From assembly GCA_913062925.1 (NCBI GenBank), contig CAJXWJ010000005.1, positions 20,326-84,325 on the forward strand: DNA of 64,000 nucleotides, given 5' to 3'. Below, one piece after another: positions 38,654 to 47,272 of the stretch. The notes under the pieces are model-generated. The model was not told where the DNA came from and did not search any database. It was given only the letters and a program-made list of their open reading frames with translations. Each line of letters starts with the position of its first letter. The stretch's first letter is position 1. The stretch comes from an uncultured Pseudorhodobacter sp. GTDB lineage: Bacteria > Pseudomonadota > Alphaproteobacteria > Rhodobacterales > Rhodobacteraceae. The translations under genes were made by a program, and so were the position numbers.

Positions 38654-40114
38654 TTACAAAATGGGGTCGTAAATCGAGGCGGGTAAATCATAGCCCCATT
38701 GCCGAAAGCGGTCAGCGTAATGCGAGCGCACACCGGTGGCATTAAAGCGGCCGATGATAGTGCCATTGGGCTCGACGCCCAGGCGTTCGTAGCGAAACAC
38801 CTCTTGCATCGAGATCACCTCGCCCTCCATGCCGGTGATTTCGGTGATCGAGACCATACGGCGCGAGCCGTCTTGCAAGCGCGAGGCCTGCACGATCAAA
38901 TTCACCGCCGAGGCGATTTGCGAGCGCACGGCCTTGAGCGGCATCTCGATCCCGGCCATAGCAACCATGTTTTCAAGCCGCGAGATGCCATCGCGCGCCG
39001 AGTTGGCGTGGATCGTGGTCATCGAGCCATCATGGCCGGTGTTCATCGCTTGCAGCATGTCGATGACCTCTTCGCCACGGGTTTCGCCCACGATGATGCG
39101 ATCAGGCCGCATCCGCAGCGCGTTGCGCAGACAGTCGCGCTGGGTGACAGCCCCCTTACCTTCGACGTTGGCAGGGCGGCTTTCCATCCGGCCAACGTGG
39201 ATCTGTTGCAGCTGAAGTTCGGCGGTGTCTTCGATTGTCAAAACCCGCTCGGTGTTGTCGATAAAGGACGACAGTGCGTTCAGCGTCGTGGTCTTGCCCG
39301 AACCGGTGCCGCCCGAGACGATGACATTCAGCCGACACGAGACCGCCGCTTGCAGATAAAGCGCCATCGCATCGGTAAAAGCGCCAAAGCGCACCAGATC
39401 AGGGATGCCCAGTTTCTCTTTCTTGAACTTACGAATCGAGACCAGACTGCCATCCACCGCCACCGGCGGCACCATACAGTTAAACCGCGAGCCATCTTGC
39501 AGGCGCGCGTCGCAATAGGGATTGGATTCGTCCACCCGCCGCCCGACAGCCGAGACGATTTTATCAATGATCCGAAGCAGATGGCGTTCGTCTTTGAACG
39601 TGATGTCGGTCAATGTTAGCTTGCCCGCCCGTTCAACAAAAATCCGGTTTGGGCCATTCACAAGAATATCGTTAACCGTCTCATCCTTTAGCAAAGGCTC
39701 CAGCGGGCCAAGCCCCATCACCTCGTCATAAAGCTCTTGGTTCAACAGATTGCGGTCTTCACGCGGCAGCACCGCCGAAAGCTCTTCCAAGGCCTCGGCC
39801 GAGATTGCGGCTATTTCGGCCTTGAGTTCGGCTTCAGAGGCGGTCTCGAGCGCGGCAAGGTTAAGATTTTCCAGCAGGCGCTTGTGCAGCTCTTGCTTTA
39901 GCTGGCCCAGCCGTTCTTTGCGCTTTTTCTCTTTGTCTGCGGCGGTGACTTCGGCCGTGGGGCGTGCCGGTGCGCTGACGGGCTTGGCCGCTGTCGCGTC
40001 AAGTTTTGGCTGTGGCGCTACCAAAGCCGCGGTCTGTGCCGCAACCGCGGCATTGATTACAACGCCATGAGGCGCGCCGCCCTGTGGTTCTGGCTTTTTG
40101 AAACGCGAAAACAT
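38654..40114 (-). CDS. cpaF: Tad pilus assembly ATPase CpaF/TadA
   Basis: 486 residues. Secretion ATPase of the type II/IV superfamily that powers Flp pilus extension. Walker [10 protein letters not shown] lies at 268-276. Asp box [10 protein letters not shown], Walker [14 protein letters not shown] and the His box [14 protein letters not shown] follow. A Pro/Ala-rich N-terminal ~60 residues and a charged helix ([20 protein letters not shown]) precede the core. Confidence 0.96.
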   Translation of the reverse strand: MFSRFKKPEPQGGAPHGVVINAAVAAQTAALVAPQPKLDATAAKPVSAPARPTAEVTAADKEKKRKERLGQLKQELHKRLLENLNLAALETASEAELKAEIAAISAEALEELSAVLPREDRNLLNQELYDEVMGLGPLEPLLKDETVNDILVNGPNRIFVERAGKLTLTDITFKDERHLLRIIDKIVSAVGRRVDESNPYCDARLQDGSRFNCMVPPVAVDGSLVSIRKFKKEKLGIPDLVRFGAFTDAMALYLQAAVSCRLNVIVSGGTGSGKTTTLNALSSFIDNTERVLTIEDTAELQLQQIHVGRMESRPANVEGKGAVTQRDCLRNALRMRPDRIIVGETRGEEVIDMLQAMNTGHDGSMTTIHANSARDGISRLENMVAMAGIEMPLKAVRSQIASAVNLIVQASRLQDGSRRMVSITEITGMEGEVISMQEVFRYERLGVEPNGTIIGRFNATGVRSHYADRFRQWGYDLPASIYDPIL

Positions 40115-40141
40115 CGTAATCCCCTTTGTGCGCTTGTGCGC

Positions 40142-41419
40142 TTATGCCTTGGCCTGTTCCGCGATTTTGTTCAGATCAACCAGCGTTTTGGCCAGCTTTG
40201 CGATGTCTTTGCGCAGTGGGTTCTTCGCGGCAGTTTCAGCCAGTGGCAGGCCGTGGTCATTGGCTTGACTGATCTGTGAGCCGCCATCGGGCAGCTGCGC
40301 TTCGATCGAGATATCCAGGCTTTCGGCCATGCGTTTGACGCGTGATTTGCCAGAAAGATCGGTGAATTTTGGCGCGCGGTTCAGCACAAAGCGCAGCTTT
40401 TCATGTGCCAGCCCCTCGGCCTTCAGCGCGCGGTTCAGCCGTAGCACGTTTTGCGCCGAGCGCAGATCCAGATCCATCAGCGCAAAATAGACATGCGCCG
40501 CCCCCAGCACGGTTTCGGTCCAAGCGACGATGGTTTTGGGCATGTCGATCACGACATAATCAAAATTGGCACGCGCCATATCCAAAAGGCGGGTGATGTC
40601 CTCGGCGCTGACAATATCAAGCGGCAGCATATCGGCAGGGGCGGTCAGCACATGCAGCCGATCTTTAAAGGTCTGCATCGCGGCCACCAGCGAGTCGCTG
40701 TCAGCGTTCGCAACATCTGACAAAAGCTCGAACACTGCCTCTTTGCGCGGCAGATCCAGATAGGTCGCAACCGCACCATATTGAAAATCAAGATCCAACA
40801 GGCAGACGCGCAGCGGCTCTGCCTTCTCGACGCAGGCAAGCTCCCAAGCCAGATTAACTGCGAAATTCGAGGCCCCGCAGCCCCCCGCCAGCCCGTGAAC
40901 AGGTAAAACCACCGCATTCCGGTCGCCCTTGGCCTTAAAGCTGGCGCCGGTTTCGGGCGGGGGGGGAGCGGCTGCATGAACCGGGGCTGCGGCGGCGCTG
41001 GGCGCGGGAGCTGGACTTTGCAACCGCGCAATCACCTCTTGCAACATGCCTTGGGGCAAGGGATAGGGAACGAATTCCTCGGCCCCCAGCCGCAACAGCT
41101 GATGCAAAGCCACCGGACCCAATTGATCGACAACCAAAATCGCTCTGATTGCTTTGGATTTGGCACAGCGCAGGATGTCGGAAATCAGCGCCAGATCGGT
41201 CTCGTCGGCAGCATTCACCGCAAGCGCGACAAAGCGCAGCGTCGCGGCCTCGGGTTGCTCAAGAAAGCTCAACGCGTGATCAAAGCTAAGATCGCCCCAG
41301 TTTTCCCCCAGCGCATCTTCCATTTCGTCGATCAACATCTCGAAATTCTGCACATCCCGCGAGATCGTGCAGGCCAAAATCGGCGCGGGCTCGGGCTGCA
41401 AAGTTGCAAGGTTTGTCAT
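40142..41419 (-). CDS. cpaE: Tad pilus localisation ATPase CpaE/TadZ
   Basis: 425 residues. The N-terminal ~140 residues resemble an atypical receiver domain. A Pro/Ala linker and a MinD-like domain follow. The nucleotide loop reads GLAGGCGASNFAVNLAWE, a deviant Walker A like that of other CpaE/TadZ proteins. FDYVVIDMPKTIVAWTE is the Walker B area. It positions the pilus machine, often at a pole. ATG 41419 was chosen over 41473. Confidence 0.9.
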   Translation of the reverse strand: MTNLATLQPEPAPILACTISRDVQNFEMLIDEMEDALGENWGDLSFDHALSFLEQPEAATLRFVALAVNAADETDLALISDILRCAKSKAIRAILVVDQLGPVALHQLLRLGAEEFVPYPLPQGMLQEVIARLQSPAPAPSAAAAPVHAAAPPPPETGASFKAKGDRNAVVLPVHGLAGGCGASNFAVNLAWELACVEKAEPLRVCLLDLDFQYGAVATYLDLPRKEAVFELLSDVANADSDSLVAAMQTFKDRLHVLTAPADMLPLDIVSAEDITRLLDMARANFDYVVIDMPKTIVAWTETVLGAAHVYFALMDLDLRSAQNVLRLNRALKAEGLAHEKLRFVLNRAPKFTDLSGKSRVKRMAESLDISIEAQLPDGGSQISQANDHGLPLAETAAKNPLRKDIAKLAKTLVDLNKIAEQAKA

Positions 41420-41520
41420 CGTCACATCGTTCCTATCTTGCCATCGAGGGTGCCGACTGCATGGCCGCAGCACTTGGCTTCCTGTGACTGCAAGATCGTT
41501 GACGAAGGTGGCGAGATTGG

Positions 41521-41561
41521 GGCTAAAATCGCGTCAATCTTTGATTTTAGCGCGATTAGCC
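41521..41561. other. Alternative-pairing hairpin between ompA-like gene and cpaE
   Basis: GCTAAAATC (41522-41530) can pair perfectly with GATTTTAGC (41543-41551). Alternatively GGCTAAAATCGCG (41521-41533) can pair, with a two-base bulge, with CGCGATTAGCC (41551-41561). The two foldings exclude each other. The element spans the stop codon of the OmpA gene. No T-run follows, so it may set mRNA stability or stoichiometry inside the operon. Confidence 0.4.
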
Positions 41562-42212
41562 GCCTGCGGGTTTCAGCGCCGAGGTGGTTTCGGAATTGTT
41601 CGGATGCGCCCGAGTCGCGCTTTCGACATATTCGCGCATCACAACGGCTGCGAATTTGCCGCTGGTGATGTCGGGGCTGCGCGCCACAAAGCCGGTGACT
41701 TCAGTGACCGTGCGGCGGTTGCGCGCTTCGGGGGCGGTGGTTTGGATCAGAGGATGGCTTTCCCCATAAGAGGCCACCGCTTCAAGCCGTGCCGAGCCGA
41801 TGCCAAGGCCAGTCAGATAGCTGACAGCGGCGCGAGCGCGGCGCAGGCCCAAGGCTTGGTTTTGGCGCGCAGAGCCGACCAGATCGGTATGGCCATAGAC
41901 GCGAAAGCGCACTTCGGGGAACTGACGGATCCAGCTTGCCTGTTGGGCCAGAACGGCGCGGGCTTCGGCGCTAAGCTCGGCCGAATTGGTGGCAAAGGTA
42001 ATGGTATTTGGCACCTCTGCGGCAAAGCGCTGCGCCAGCTGTTGTGATAAGTTGCGTTGGCCGGACATGATTTGGCTGTTTAGCATGCTTGGATTGCCAA
42101 ATCCGCCCTCATCCACCTCATAGCCCGCCTCGCGGTCAAAGCTGGCGGCAGAGCATCCGGCAAGCGTGGTAAAGGTAAGCGCAATCAGAGCAAAGGGGCG
42201 CAACTTCATCAT
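41556..42212 (-). CDS. OmpA-family lipoprotein of the Tad locus
   Basis: 218 residues. Lipoprotein signal (TLAGC) and a C-terminal OmpA peptidoglycan-binding domain (ITFATNSAELSAEARAVLAQQ, FRVYGHTDLVGSARQNQALGLRRA). It stands between the secretin gene and cpaE, where other Tad loci carry cpaD/tadG-type genes, so it may anchor the secretin to the cell wall. It starts directly after the cpaC stop. The peptidoglycan-binding residues look intact. Confidence 0.88.
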   Translation of the reverse strand: MMKLRPFALIALTFTTLAGCSAASFDREAGYEVDEGGFGNPSMLNSQIMSGQRNLSQQLAQRFAAEVPNTITFATNSAELSAEARAVLAQQASWIRQFPEVRFRVYGHTDLVGSARQNQALGLRRARAAVSYLTGLGIGSARLEAVASYGESHPLIQTTAPEARNRRTVTEVTGFVARSPDITSGKFAAVVMREYVESATRAHPNNSETTSALKPAGG

Positions 42213-43628
42213 CTATTCCATCACATAGCCGTAAGAGCCGCTGAAATCTTGCCGCGCGACTTCGCCCGCAGCGCCTTTCTGAGGCCGCGCAACTTGGCCG
42301 TTCAGGAACAGATCGCGCTCGGAGGGGATTTTGACACGGTCGGTCGGCAACACAAAAGCCTCGCCGCGGGTGGGGGTGACCAGATGCGGTGTGACAATGA
42401 TCACCAATTCGGATTGCTTGCGCGCGTAATCAGCCGAGCGGAACAGCGCCCCCAGCACCGGAATATCACCCAGCCAAGGCACTTGGCTGGCCAGATCGGT
42501 GAAATCATCTTGCAACAGCCCCGCGATGGCAAAGCTTTCGCCGTCGCGCATCTCGACTGTGGTCGAGGTTTCGCGGCGCTTGAAGGCGTTGACGCTGACG
42601 CCGCCGGTGGTGAGGGTGGTGGTGGTGTCGATCGAAGACACTGCGGCGTTGATGGTCAGATTGATATTGCCATCTTCAATCACCAAGGGGGTAAAGTTCA
42701 GCTCGACGCCAAAGGGCTTATATTCGACGCTGACCGCGCCAGAGCTTTGAGTTACCGGAATGGGATATTCGCCGCCTGCCAGAAACTTGGCCTCTTGGCC
42801 TGAAAGCGCAGTCAGATTGGGCTCGGCAAGCGTGCGGACAAAGCCTTTGCTTTCAAGCGCTTCCAGCAGAACGCCAAATTCAAGCCCCCCGAGACCACCA
42901 CCCAATAAGATCCGTCCACTCGCTTGGTTGGCCGAGGTCAGTGTCGAGGAGGCGCCGCCATTGAGCAGCGCAGTCAGGTTCGAGGTTTGCGCCAATTGGC
43001 CGGTGCCGCCGATCAGCCCGCTGGTCGAGCCGCCCGAGATCCCCAGTGAGGCCGAGAGATTTTTCGACACCGAGCGCTGCATTTCGGCAAAGCGCACCTT
43101 CAGCATCACTTGTTGCGTGCCGCCGACACTCATCAGATTCGAGACGCGGTCTTGGGCATAGCGCGCGGCCAGATCCAAGGCGCGGTCCAGCTTTGCCGCC
43201 GAAGAAACCGTGCCCGACAGAACAATGCCATCATTGGCGGTGCGCACTTCGATATGCTCGCCGGGCAGAATTTGCTGCAAACGTTCCTTGAACTCGGCCA
43301 CATCGGGCGAGACGCTGACATCGACGTTTGAAATCAGCCTGCCATCAGCGCCAAGCAGCGTCATCGTGGTGCGGCCGGGGGCCTTGCCCAGAACGTAAAT
43401 CGTCTTATCCGACAGGGTGGATATATCGGCAATACCGGGGTTTGCGATCGAAAGCTCTGCAAAGGCCGTGTCGCTTTCGACCACCACGGCACGGTTCAGC
43501 GGCACCTCAAGCGGCTGCGGCGTCGAGCCCTGCATCACGCGCAGCGTTTGCGCCTGCGCCAGCGAAAGCGACGCCGATGCCAGGGCCACGCCCAAACATC
43601 CCACCGCGAAGATGCGTCCTATACTCAT
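42213..43628 (-). CDS. cpaC: Tad pilus secretin CpaC/RcpA
   Basis: 471 residues. Signal peptide ending AQAQ, then the pilus N-domain (PLNRAVVVESDTAFAELSIANPGIADI), a BON-like segment (IVLSGTVSSAAKLDRALDLAARY) and the secretin core with the VPWLGDIPVLGALFRS motif. It forms the outer-membrane pore for the Flp pilus. ATG 43628 was chosen over the upstream 43715. A 205-base leader with hairpins and an AT-rich stretch separates it from cpaB. Confidence 0.94.
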   Translation of the reverse strand: MSIGRIFAVGCLGVALASASLSLAQAQTLRVMQGSTPQPLEVPLNRAVVVESDTAFAELSIANPGIADISTLSDKTIYVLGKAPGRTTMTLLGADGRLISNVDVSVSPDVAEFKERLQQILPGEHIEVRTANDGIVLSGTVSSAAKLDRALDLAARYAQDRVSNLMSVGGTQQVMLKVRFAEMQRSVSKNLSASLGISGGSTSGLIGGTGQLAQTSNLTALLNGGASSTLTSANQASGRILLGGGLGGLEFGVLLEALESKGFVRTLAEPNLTALSGQEAKFLAGGEYPIPVTQSSGAVSVEYKPFGVELNFTPLVIEDGNINLTINAAVSSIDTTTTLTTGGVSVNAFKRRETSTTVEMRDGESFAIAGLLQDDFTDLASQVPWLGDIPVLGALFRSADYARKQSELVIIVTPHLVTPTRGEAFVLPTDRVKIPSERDLFLNGQVARPQKGAAGEVARQDFSGSYGYVME

Positions 43629-43729
43629 GGAGCCTGCCTTTTCGATCACGCGTCTGGAGAAGTCATTTTGCGCTTTTCCTATCCTTAAGATGCTACATTT
43701 GATCTTTTTTTGCAATAATCAAATGGTTG

Positions 43730-43760
43730 CAGACCGAAGCTTATGTAAGCGTCCGGTCTG
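43730..43760. other. Hairpin in cpaB-cpaC gap (proximal to cpaC)
   Basis: CAGACCG (43730-43736) pairs with CGGTCTG (43754-43760), with an inner stem GCTTA-TG-TAAGC. It lies in the leader of cpaC, next to a T/A-rich stretch that could hold an internal promoter. Confidence 0.4.
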
Positions 43761-43790
43761 ATGGCGCAAAGTTTTGCTGGCCTTGTGCTG

Positions 43791-43814
43791 GCGACCACAA
43801 GTCGTTGTGGTCGC
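43791..43814. other. Perfect 10-bp hairpin just behind cpaB
   Basis: GCGACCACAA (43791-43800), loop GTCG, TTGTGGTCGC (43805-43814), 19 bases after the cpaB stop. No T-run. It may be a processing or stability element that uncouples cpaB and cpaC levels, or a Rho-assisted terminator. Confidence 0.45.
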
Positions 43815-43833
43815 ACAACTATCGGCTGCGGCG

Positions 43834-44685
43834 TCAATTGGTGCAGGGGATCGGCATTTCGATCACTTCTGCGCCTTTTCGGGTTTTGATCGAGCAGGTT
43901 TTCGCAAGCGGCTGCACCACCATTGGGGCTGCGACGGTTAAGGCTGGAACAATGCCCAACATGCCTTCGGTGGTGACATCAATCTGGCCGGTAACGGTGT
44001 CATCGCCATGCCCCACCAGTGACATCACCAGACGCCCCGTGGCTTGGGCTTGCACCAGACGGCCAACCTGTTCGGGGCTGACGGCGACGGTGACGGTGCG
44101 GTTCTGGATCTCGCCGCTGGACGGTTTGGTCTTGGAGTTGTGATCAACTGCGATGATTCGAAGCTGACTTTCGATCAGGCGGGTGATGTCACCGGAATTG
44201 CCAGAGACCGACCCTGTCCAATAGACATCGACGCGGTCGCCCGGTTGCAAAAAGTCAGCGGCCTTCACTTCGATAGCAAAGGCGCGTTCGCCCTTGGCGA
44301 TCGAACCGTTCAGGCCCACTTGTTCGCCTGGCGCCGTGATATTGACCGCCAGCAGGGGTTCAAACTTTTCGATCTGGCGCTGCACAAAGCGGGTTGAATT
44401 GGCGGTATCGTCGGGAAAAAGTTCTGATTTCTTAAAGAAAGCCCCGTCTGGAATGGCATTTTTCGGCCAATAGATCAACTGCACATCATCGGGCGTCAGC
44501 ATCTCGCCATAGTCCTTGGACTTGTTGGCGACATAGATTTCGACCAGCCCGCCTGTCTTGGCAAGAATTGCCTGTTCTTGCTGCATCGCTGATTGGTTCT
44601 TGTTGATAAAGCCTTGTACGACATAGACCGCGGCCCCCGCCAAAGCGAGCCCTACGGCCAGCACAAGCCCAAAGATCATCCGCAT
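43834..44685 (-). CDS. cpaB: Flp pilus assembly protein CpaB/RcpC
   Basis: 283 residues. One N-terminal membrane segment, then the SAF domain (VEIYVANKSKDYGEMLTPDDVQLIYWP) and the RcpC-type domain (ERAFAIEVKAADFLQPGDRVDVYWTG). It is thought to help the secretin assemble, or gate it, from the periplasmic side. It lies downstream of the second Flp pilin. Confidence 0.92.
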   Translation of the reverse strand: MRMIFGLVLAVGLALAGAAVYVVQGFINKNQSAMQQEQAILAKTGGLVEIYVANKSKDYGEMLTPDDVQLIYWPKNAIPDGAFFKKSELFPDDTANSTRFVQRQIEKFEPLLAVNITAPGEQVGLNGSIAKGERAFAIEVKAADFLQPGDRVDVYWTGSVSGNSGDITRLIESQLRIIAVDHNSKTKPSSGEIQNRTVTVAVSPEQVGRLVQAQATGRLVMSLVGHGDDTVTGQIDVTTEGMLGIVPALTVAAPMVVQPLAKTCSIKTRKGAEVIEMPIPCTN

Positions 44686-44731
44686 TTGCTACCCTTTCTT
44701 GCAAAGCTTGCCGCCTGGCGGCTTGGCGTGA

Positions 44732-44923
44732 TTATTGATTTTCAAAGCCCACGGGCACCGAACTGACGTCAGCCGAAACCTTGCTGGTTGCGCTTTCGGT
44801 GCTAAAGGCAATCGGCTTGAGCGCGACCAGTCCCATGCCGATCACTGCTGCCGAAAGCACGACCCAATCGACGGTGACGGCACCGCTATCGTCGTCTTGA
44901 AACACTTTGATGGGGTTCACCAT
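44732..44923 (-). CDS. Flp-type pilin (second copy)
   Basis: 63 residues. The leader ends DDDSG, and the mature part begins AVTVDWVVLSAAVIGMG, a hydrophobic helix. Classical Flp pilins have Glu+5 and Tyr+6; here these are Asp and Trp, as in the first copy. The C-terminal part is serine-rich and unrelated to the first copy, so it may be a minor pilin. ATG 44923 is preceded by GAGG. Confidence 0.8.
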   Translation of the reverse strand: MVNPIKVFQDDDSGAVTVDWVVLSAAVIGMGLVALKPIAFSTESATSKVSADVSSVPVGFENQ

Positions 44924-45056
44924 TTGGTCCTCATGACTTGCCCAAAGGGGCTGCTTTGGAAGACTGCGCGTAAAAGGTGGCCCGATTGCGGCACAGCTAA
45001 GGAGTTTTCGCGACAGCTTTTGTCCTGGCAATGCTGCCGCTCAAAAGCCTTGCAAG

Positions 45057-45088
45057 CAAAAGGCCGCATCCCGTCCCGGATGCGGCCT
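45057..45088 (-). terminator. Intrinsic terminator behind the main Flp pilin
   Basis: An 11-bp perfect stem AGGCCGCATCC (45061-45071) / GGATGCGGCCT (45078-45088), followed on the minus strand by TTTT. It ends most transcripts after the major pilin gene and would give pilin excess over the rest of the locus. Confidence 0.85.
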
Positions 45089-45115
45089 GCACCTGTGTCA
45101 GGTGATGTTCAAAGC

Positions 45116-45328
45116 TTACTTGCTTGCAGCTTCATAGCCCGAGGACCGCGCCGACAAGTCAGTGACCACGGTGTCGCCCAGGGTGCTGATACCGCCGCCA
45201 ACGGTTTTCATCACAACCATGCCAAGGCCAACGATGGCTGCGGTCAGAACGACCCAGTCAACCGTCACAGCGCCCGACTCGTCGGATTTGAAGTTCTTGA
45301 ACAGTTTGCGGAGTTTCAAAGTCATCAT
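45116..45328 (-). CDS. flp: Flp-type major pilin
   Basis: 70 residues. The basic leader ends SDESG, and the mature pilin begins AVTVDWVVLTAAIVGLG. After cleavage by the CpaA peptidase it polymerises into the Flp pilus. D+5/W+6 replace the usual E/Y. AAGGGA precedes ATG 45328 at ideal spacing; a second ATG follows at once. First gene of the locus, with its own terminator, as expected for the major subunit. Confidence 0.9.
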   Translation of the reverse strand: MMTLKLRKLFKNFKSDESGAVTVDWVVLTAAIVGLGMVVMKTVGGGISTLGDTVVTDLSARSSGYEAASK

Positions 45329-45486
45329 AATAAGTCCCTTTCCAAGGTTTGCTTTTCTATACCGATCCGGTTGGTTCTGCGCCGCTCTCTGTTTCGTCGC
45401 TGCCGTTCGGTATGCCCCTATATGCACCTCTAAACGTGGCCAGACTTCGGCCTGCGCGGGACAATTTAAGGACAATCAATATATTC

Positions 45487-45501
45487 TTAAGTATTTTATA
45501 A
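45487..45501. promoter_or_regulatory. Near-consensus CtrA box (flp promoter, 1)
   Basis: TTAA-GTATTTT-ATAA matches TTAA-N7-TTAA at seven of eight positions. It lies 159 bases upstream of the flp start. CtrA controls pilin genes in Caulobacter; here this is inference. Confidence 0.35.
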
Positions 45502-45530
45502 CACTCTGAAGGATATAGGTTATTTTTGGG

Positions 45531-45545
45531 TTAACCTGGCCTTGA
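45531..45545. promoter_or_regulatory. Near-consensus CtrA box (flp promoter, 2)
   Basis: TTAA-CCTGGCC-TTGA matches the CtrA consensus at seven of eight positions, 44 bases from the first box. Paired boxes raise the likelihood of real binding somewhat. Confidence 0.35.
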
Positions 45546-45674
45546 CGTTGAATTCCGGCGTGTCCTTTGCGCCGATTTGGGCGAAATTGCCGCAATCTGG
45601 GGCAAATTCCGTAGAAATTTCCGCATCGCTCTGCGAAAAACGTATCAAGGATAACAAGACAGGCGGCATCCAAG

Positions 45675-46541
45675 GTGGTGCGAGGCAGTTTGGCGGTGGC
45701 CACGATGATTCTGTTCAGCCTTGCGCCGCTTGGGGCGCAGGGCCAAGAGCCGTTGGGCGCGGGCTTTGGCTTTAAACGCATCAAGGTTGGTGAGATCGCG
45801 GCGGGCAAGCGCATCACCGTGCAGATTGATCCGGCAGAGCAGGCCCGTGTGCTGCAAGCCCTGTCGCGTGCGCAATCAAAGCCCGTCAGCACCCCGCAGG
45901 CCGCCTTGGGGCCCGTCGCGCCAGCGCCACCCGCAAAGGCCTTGGCGCGCTATGATTGGTTTTGGCAGGCTGTGGCCCCCGAGCGGGATCAGGTTTCGGG
46001 GCGGTTTGAGCTTGCGCTGGCGCAGCTTGCACGCGGCCCAGAGGGCGCGCAGGTTGCCGCGCCGCGGTTGCAGCAGATGCAAGCGCTGGCGCAGCGCTAT
46101 GGTACCGAGATTTTAAAGGCGACGATTGGCACGCAGGTCTCGCCTGCGCTGGTGCTGGCGGTGATCGGGATCGAAAGCGCTGGTGAGACCACCGCAGAAA
46201 GCCAGGCCGGGGCGCAGGGGCTGATGCAACTGATGCCCGCGACCGCCGCGCGCTTTGGCGTGCGCGATTCGCTGGATGCGGTGCAGAACATCAAGGGCGG
46301 TGTGGCCTATCTGGATTTTCTGATGCGCAGTTTTAATCGCGATCCGGTGATGGTGTTGGCGGCCTATAATGCGGGCGAGGGGGCGGTGGCAGCCAACAAC
46401 GGTGTGCCGCCCTTTGCCGAGACCCGCGACTATGTTCCCAAGGTGCTGGCGGCTTGGCAGGTGGCGCAGGGGCTGTGTTTGACACCGCCCGAATTGGTGA
46501 GCGACCCTTGTGTGTTCAAGGTGATTGCGGTGGAGGAGTAG
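45675..46541 (+). CDS. Lytic transglycosylase (SLT domain)
   Basis: 288 residues. Signal peptide (~1-24), a helical middle, then a C-terminal SLT/LysM-free transglycosylase domain. The catalytic Glu167 is in VIGIESAGE, followed by AQGLMQLMPATAARFGV and AAYNAGEGAV. It cleaves glycan strands in the periplasm. It diverges from the Flp pilin gene and could open the wall for the pilus. Starts with GTG at 45675 or 45678. Confidence 0.9.
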   Translation: MVRGSLAVATMILFSLAPLGAQGQEPLGAGFGFKRIKVGEIAAGKRITVQIDPAEQARVLQALSRAQSKPVSTPQAALGPVAPAPPAKALARYDWFWQAVAPERDQVSGRFELALAQLARGPEGAQVAAPRLQQMQALAQRYGTEILKATIGTQVSPALVLAVIGIESAGETTAESQAGAQGLMQLMPATAARFGVRDSLDAVQNIKGGVAYLDFLMRSFNRDPVMVLAAYNAGEGAVAANNGVPPFAETRDYVPKVLAAWQVAQGLCLTPPELVSDPCVFKVIAVEE

Positions 46542-46553
46542 GTCAGGCGTGGC

Positions 46554-46630
46554 GGGGGGCTGTCTGCCCCCCACGGGCCTTGGCCTTTGGCCAAAGCCCT
46601 CCCCCCGAGGATATTTTTAGACAGATGAAG
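46554..46630. repeat. Composite hairpin repeat ending in GATATTTTTAGACAGATGAAG (site E)
   Basis: GGGGGGC-TGTCT-GCCCCCC (46554-46572) is followed by an imperfect GGGCCTTGGCC/GGCCAAAGCCC hairpin (46575-46599). Then come TCCCCCCGAGGATATTTTT and AGACAGATGAAG. Architecture matches site D. It fills the convergent gap between the transglycosylase gene and scoB. Confidence 0.8.
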
Positions 46631-46645
46631 GGGGAAGGGGCTGGG

Positions 46646-47272
46646 TTAGTTGAGGATGGTGGCGAGGGTGGCTGCGCGGAGTTCTGCCTCGGTGACGCCT
46701 TCGGCGCATTCGACGATTTTGAGCCCGCCTTCGACGACATCCAGCACGCCGAGATTGGTGATGATGCGGTCAACCACGCCGCGTCCGGTGAGCGGCAGGG
46801 TGCAGGCTTTCAGCACTTTGCTTTCGCCGTGTTTCGAGGTGTGATCCATCACCACCACCACGCGGCCGACGCCTGCGACCAGATCCATCGCGCCGCCCAT
46901 GCCTTTGACGAGCTTGCCCGGGATCATCCAATTGGCCAGATCGCCGTTTTCGGCCACCTCCATCGCGCCCAAGATCGCCATGGCGATTTTGCCGCCGCGG
47001 ATCATCGCGAAGGATTGCGCGGAATCAAAGAAGGCGGTTTGCGGCAGTTCGGTGATGGTTTGCTTGCCGGCGTTGATCAGATCGGCGTCCTCATCGCCTT
47101 CAAGCGGGAAGGGGCCCATGCCGAGCATGCCGTTTTCCGATTGCAGGGTGACCTCGATGCCTTCGGGGATGTAGTTTGACACCAGCGTCGGGATGCCGAT
47201 GCCAAGGTTGACATACCAGCCGTCTTGCAGCTCTTGCGCGGCGCGGGCCGCCATTTGGTTGCGGTCCCACAT
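46646..47272 (-). CDS. scoB: 3-oxoacid CoA-transferase subunit B
   Basis: 208 residues. The catalytic glutamate is in the SENGMLGMG motif. With subunit A it moves CoA from succinyl-CoA to acetoacetate for ketone-body or short-chain acid use. TAATG overlap with scoA couples translation. Length is normal for the bacterial B subunit. Confidence 0.94.
   Translation of the reverse strand: MWDRNQMAARAAQELQDGWYVNLGIGIPTLVSNYIPEGIEVTLQSENGMLGMGPFPLEGDEDADLINAGKQTITELPQTAFFDSAQSFAMIRGGKIAMAILGAMEVAENGDLANWMIPGKLVKGMGGAMDLVAGVGRVVVVMDHTSKHGESKVLKACTLPLTGRGVVDRIITNLGVLDVVEGGLKIVECAEGVTEAELRAATLATILN

Larger units (their letters stand above)
45329..45674. promoter_or_regulatory. Divergent AT-rich promoter region of flp and transglycosylase
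   Basis: 346 bases without a gene. The middle (~45470-45560) is strongly AT-rich for this genome and is the likely promoter area for the pilin (leftward) and the lytic transglycosylase (rightward). It holds two near-CtrA boxes, at 45487-45501 and 45531-45545. Confidence 0.6.
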
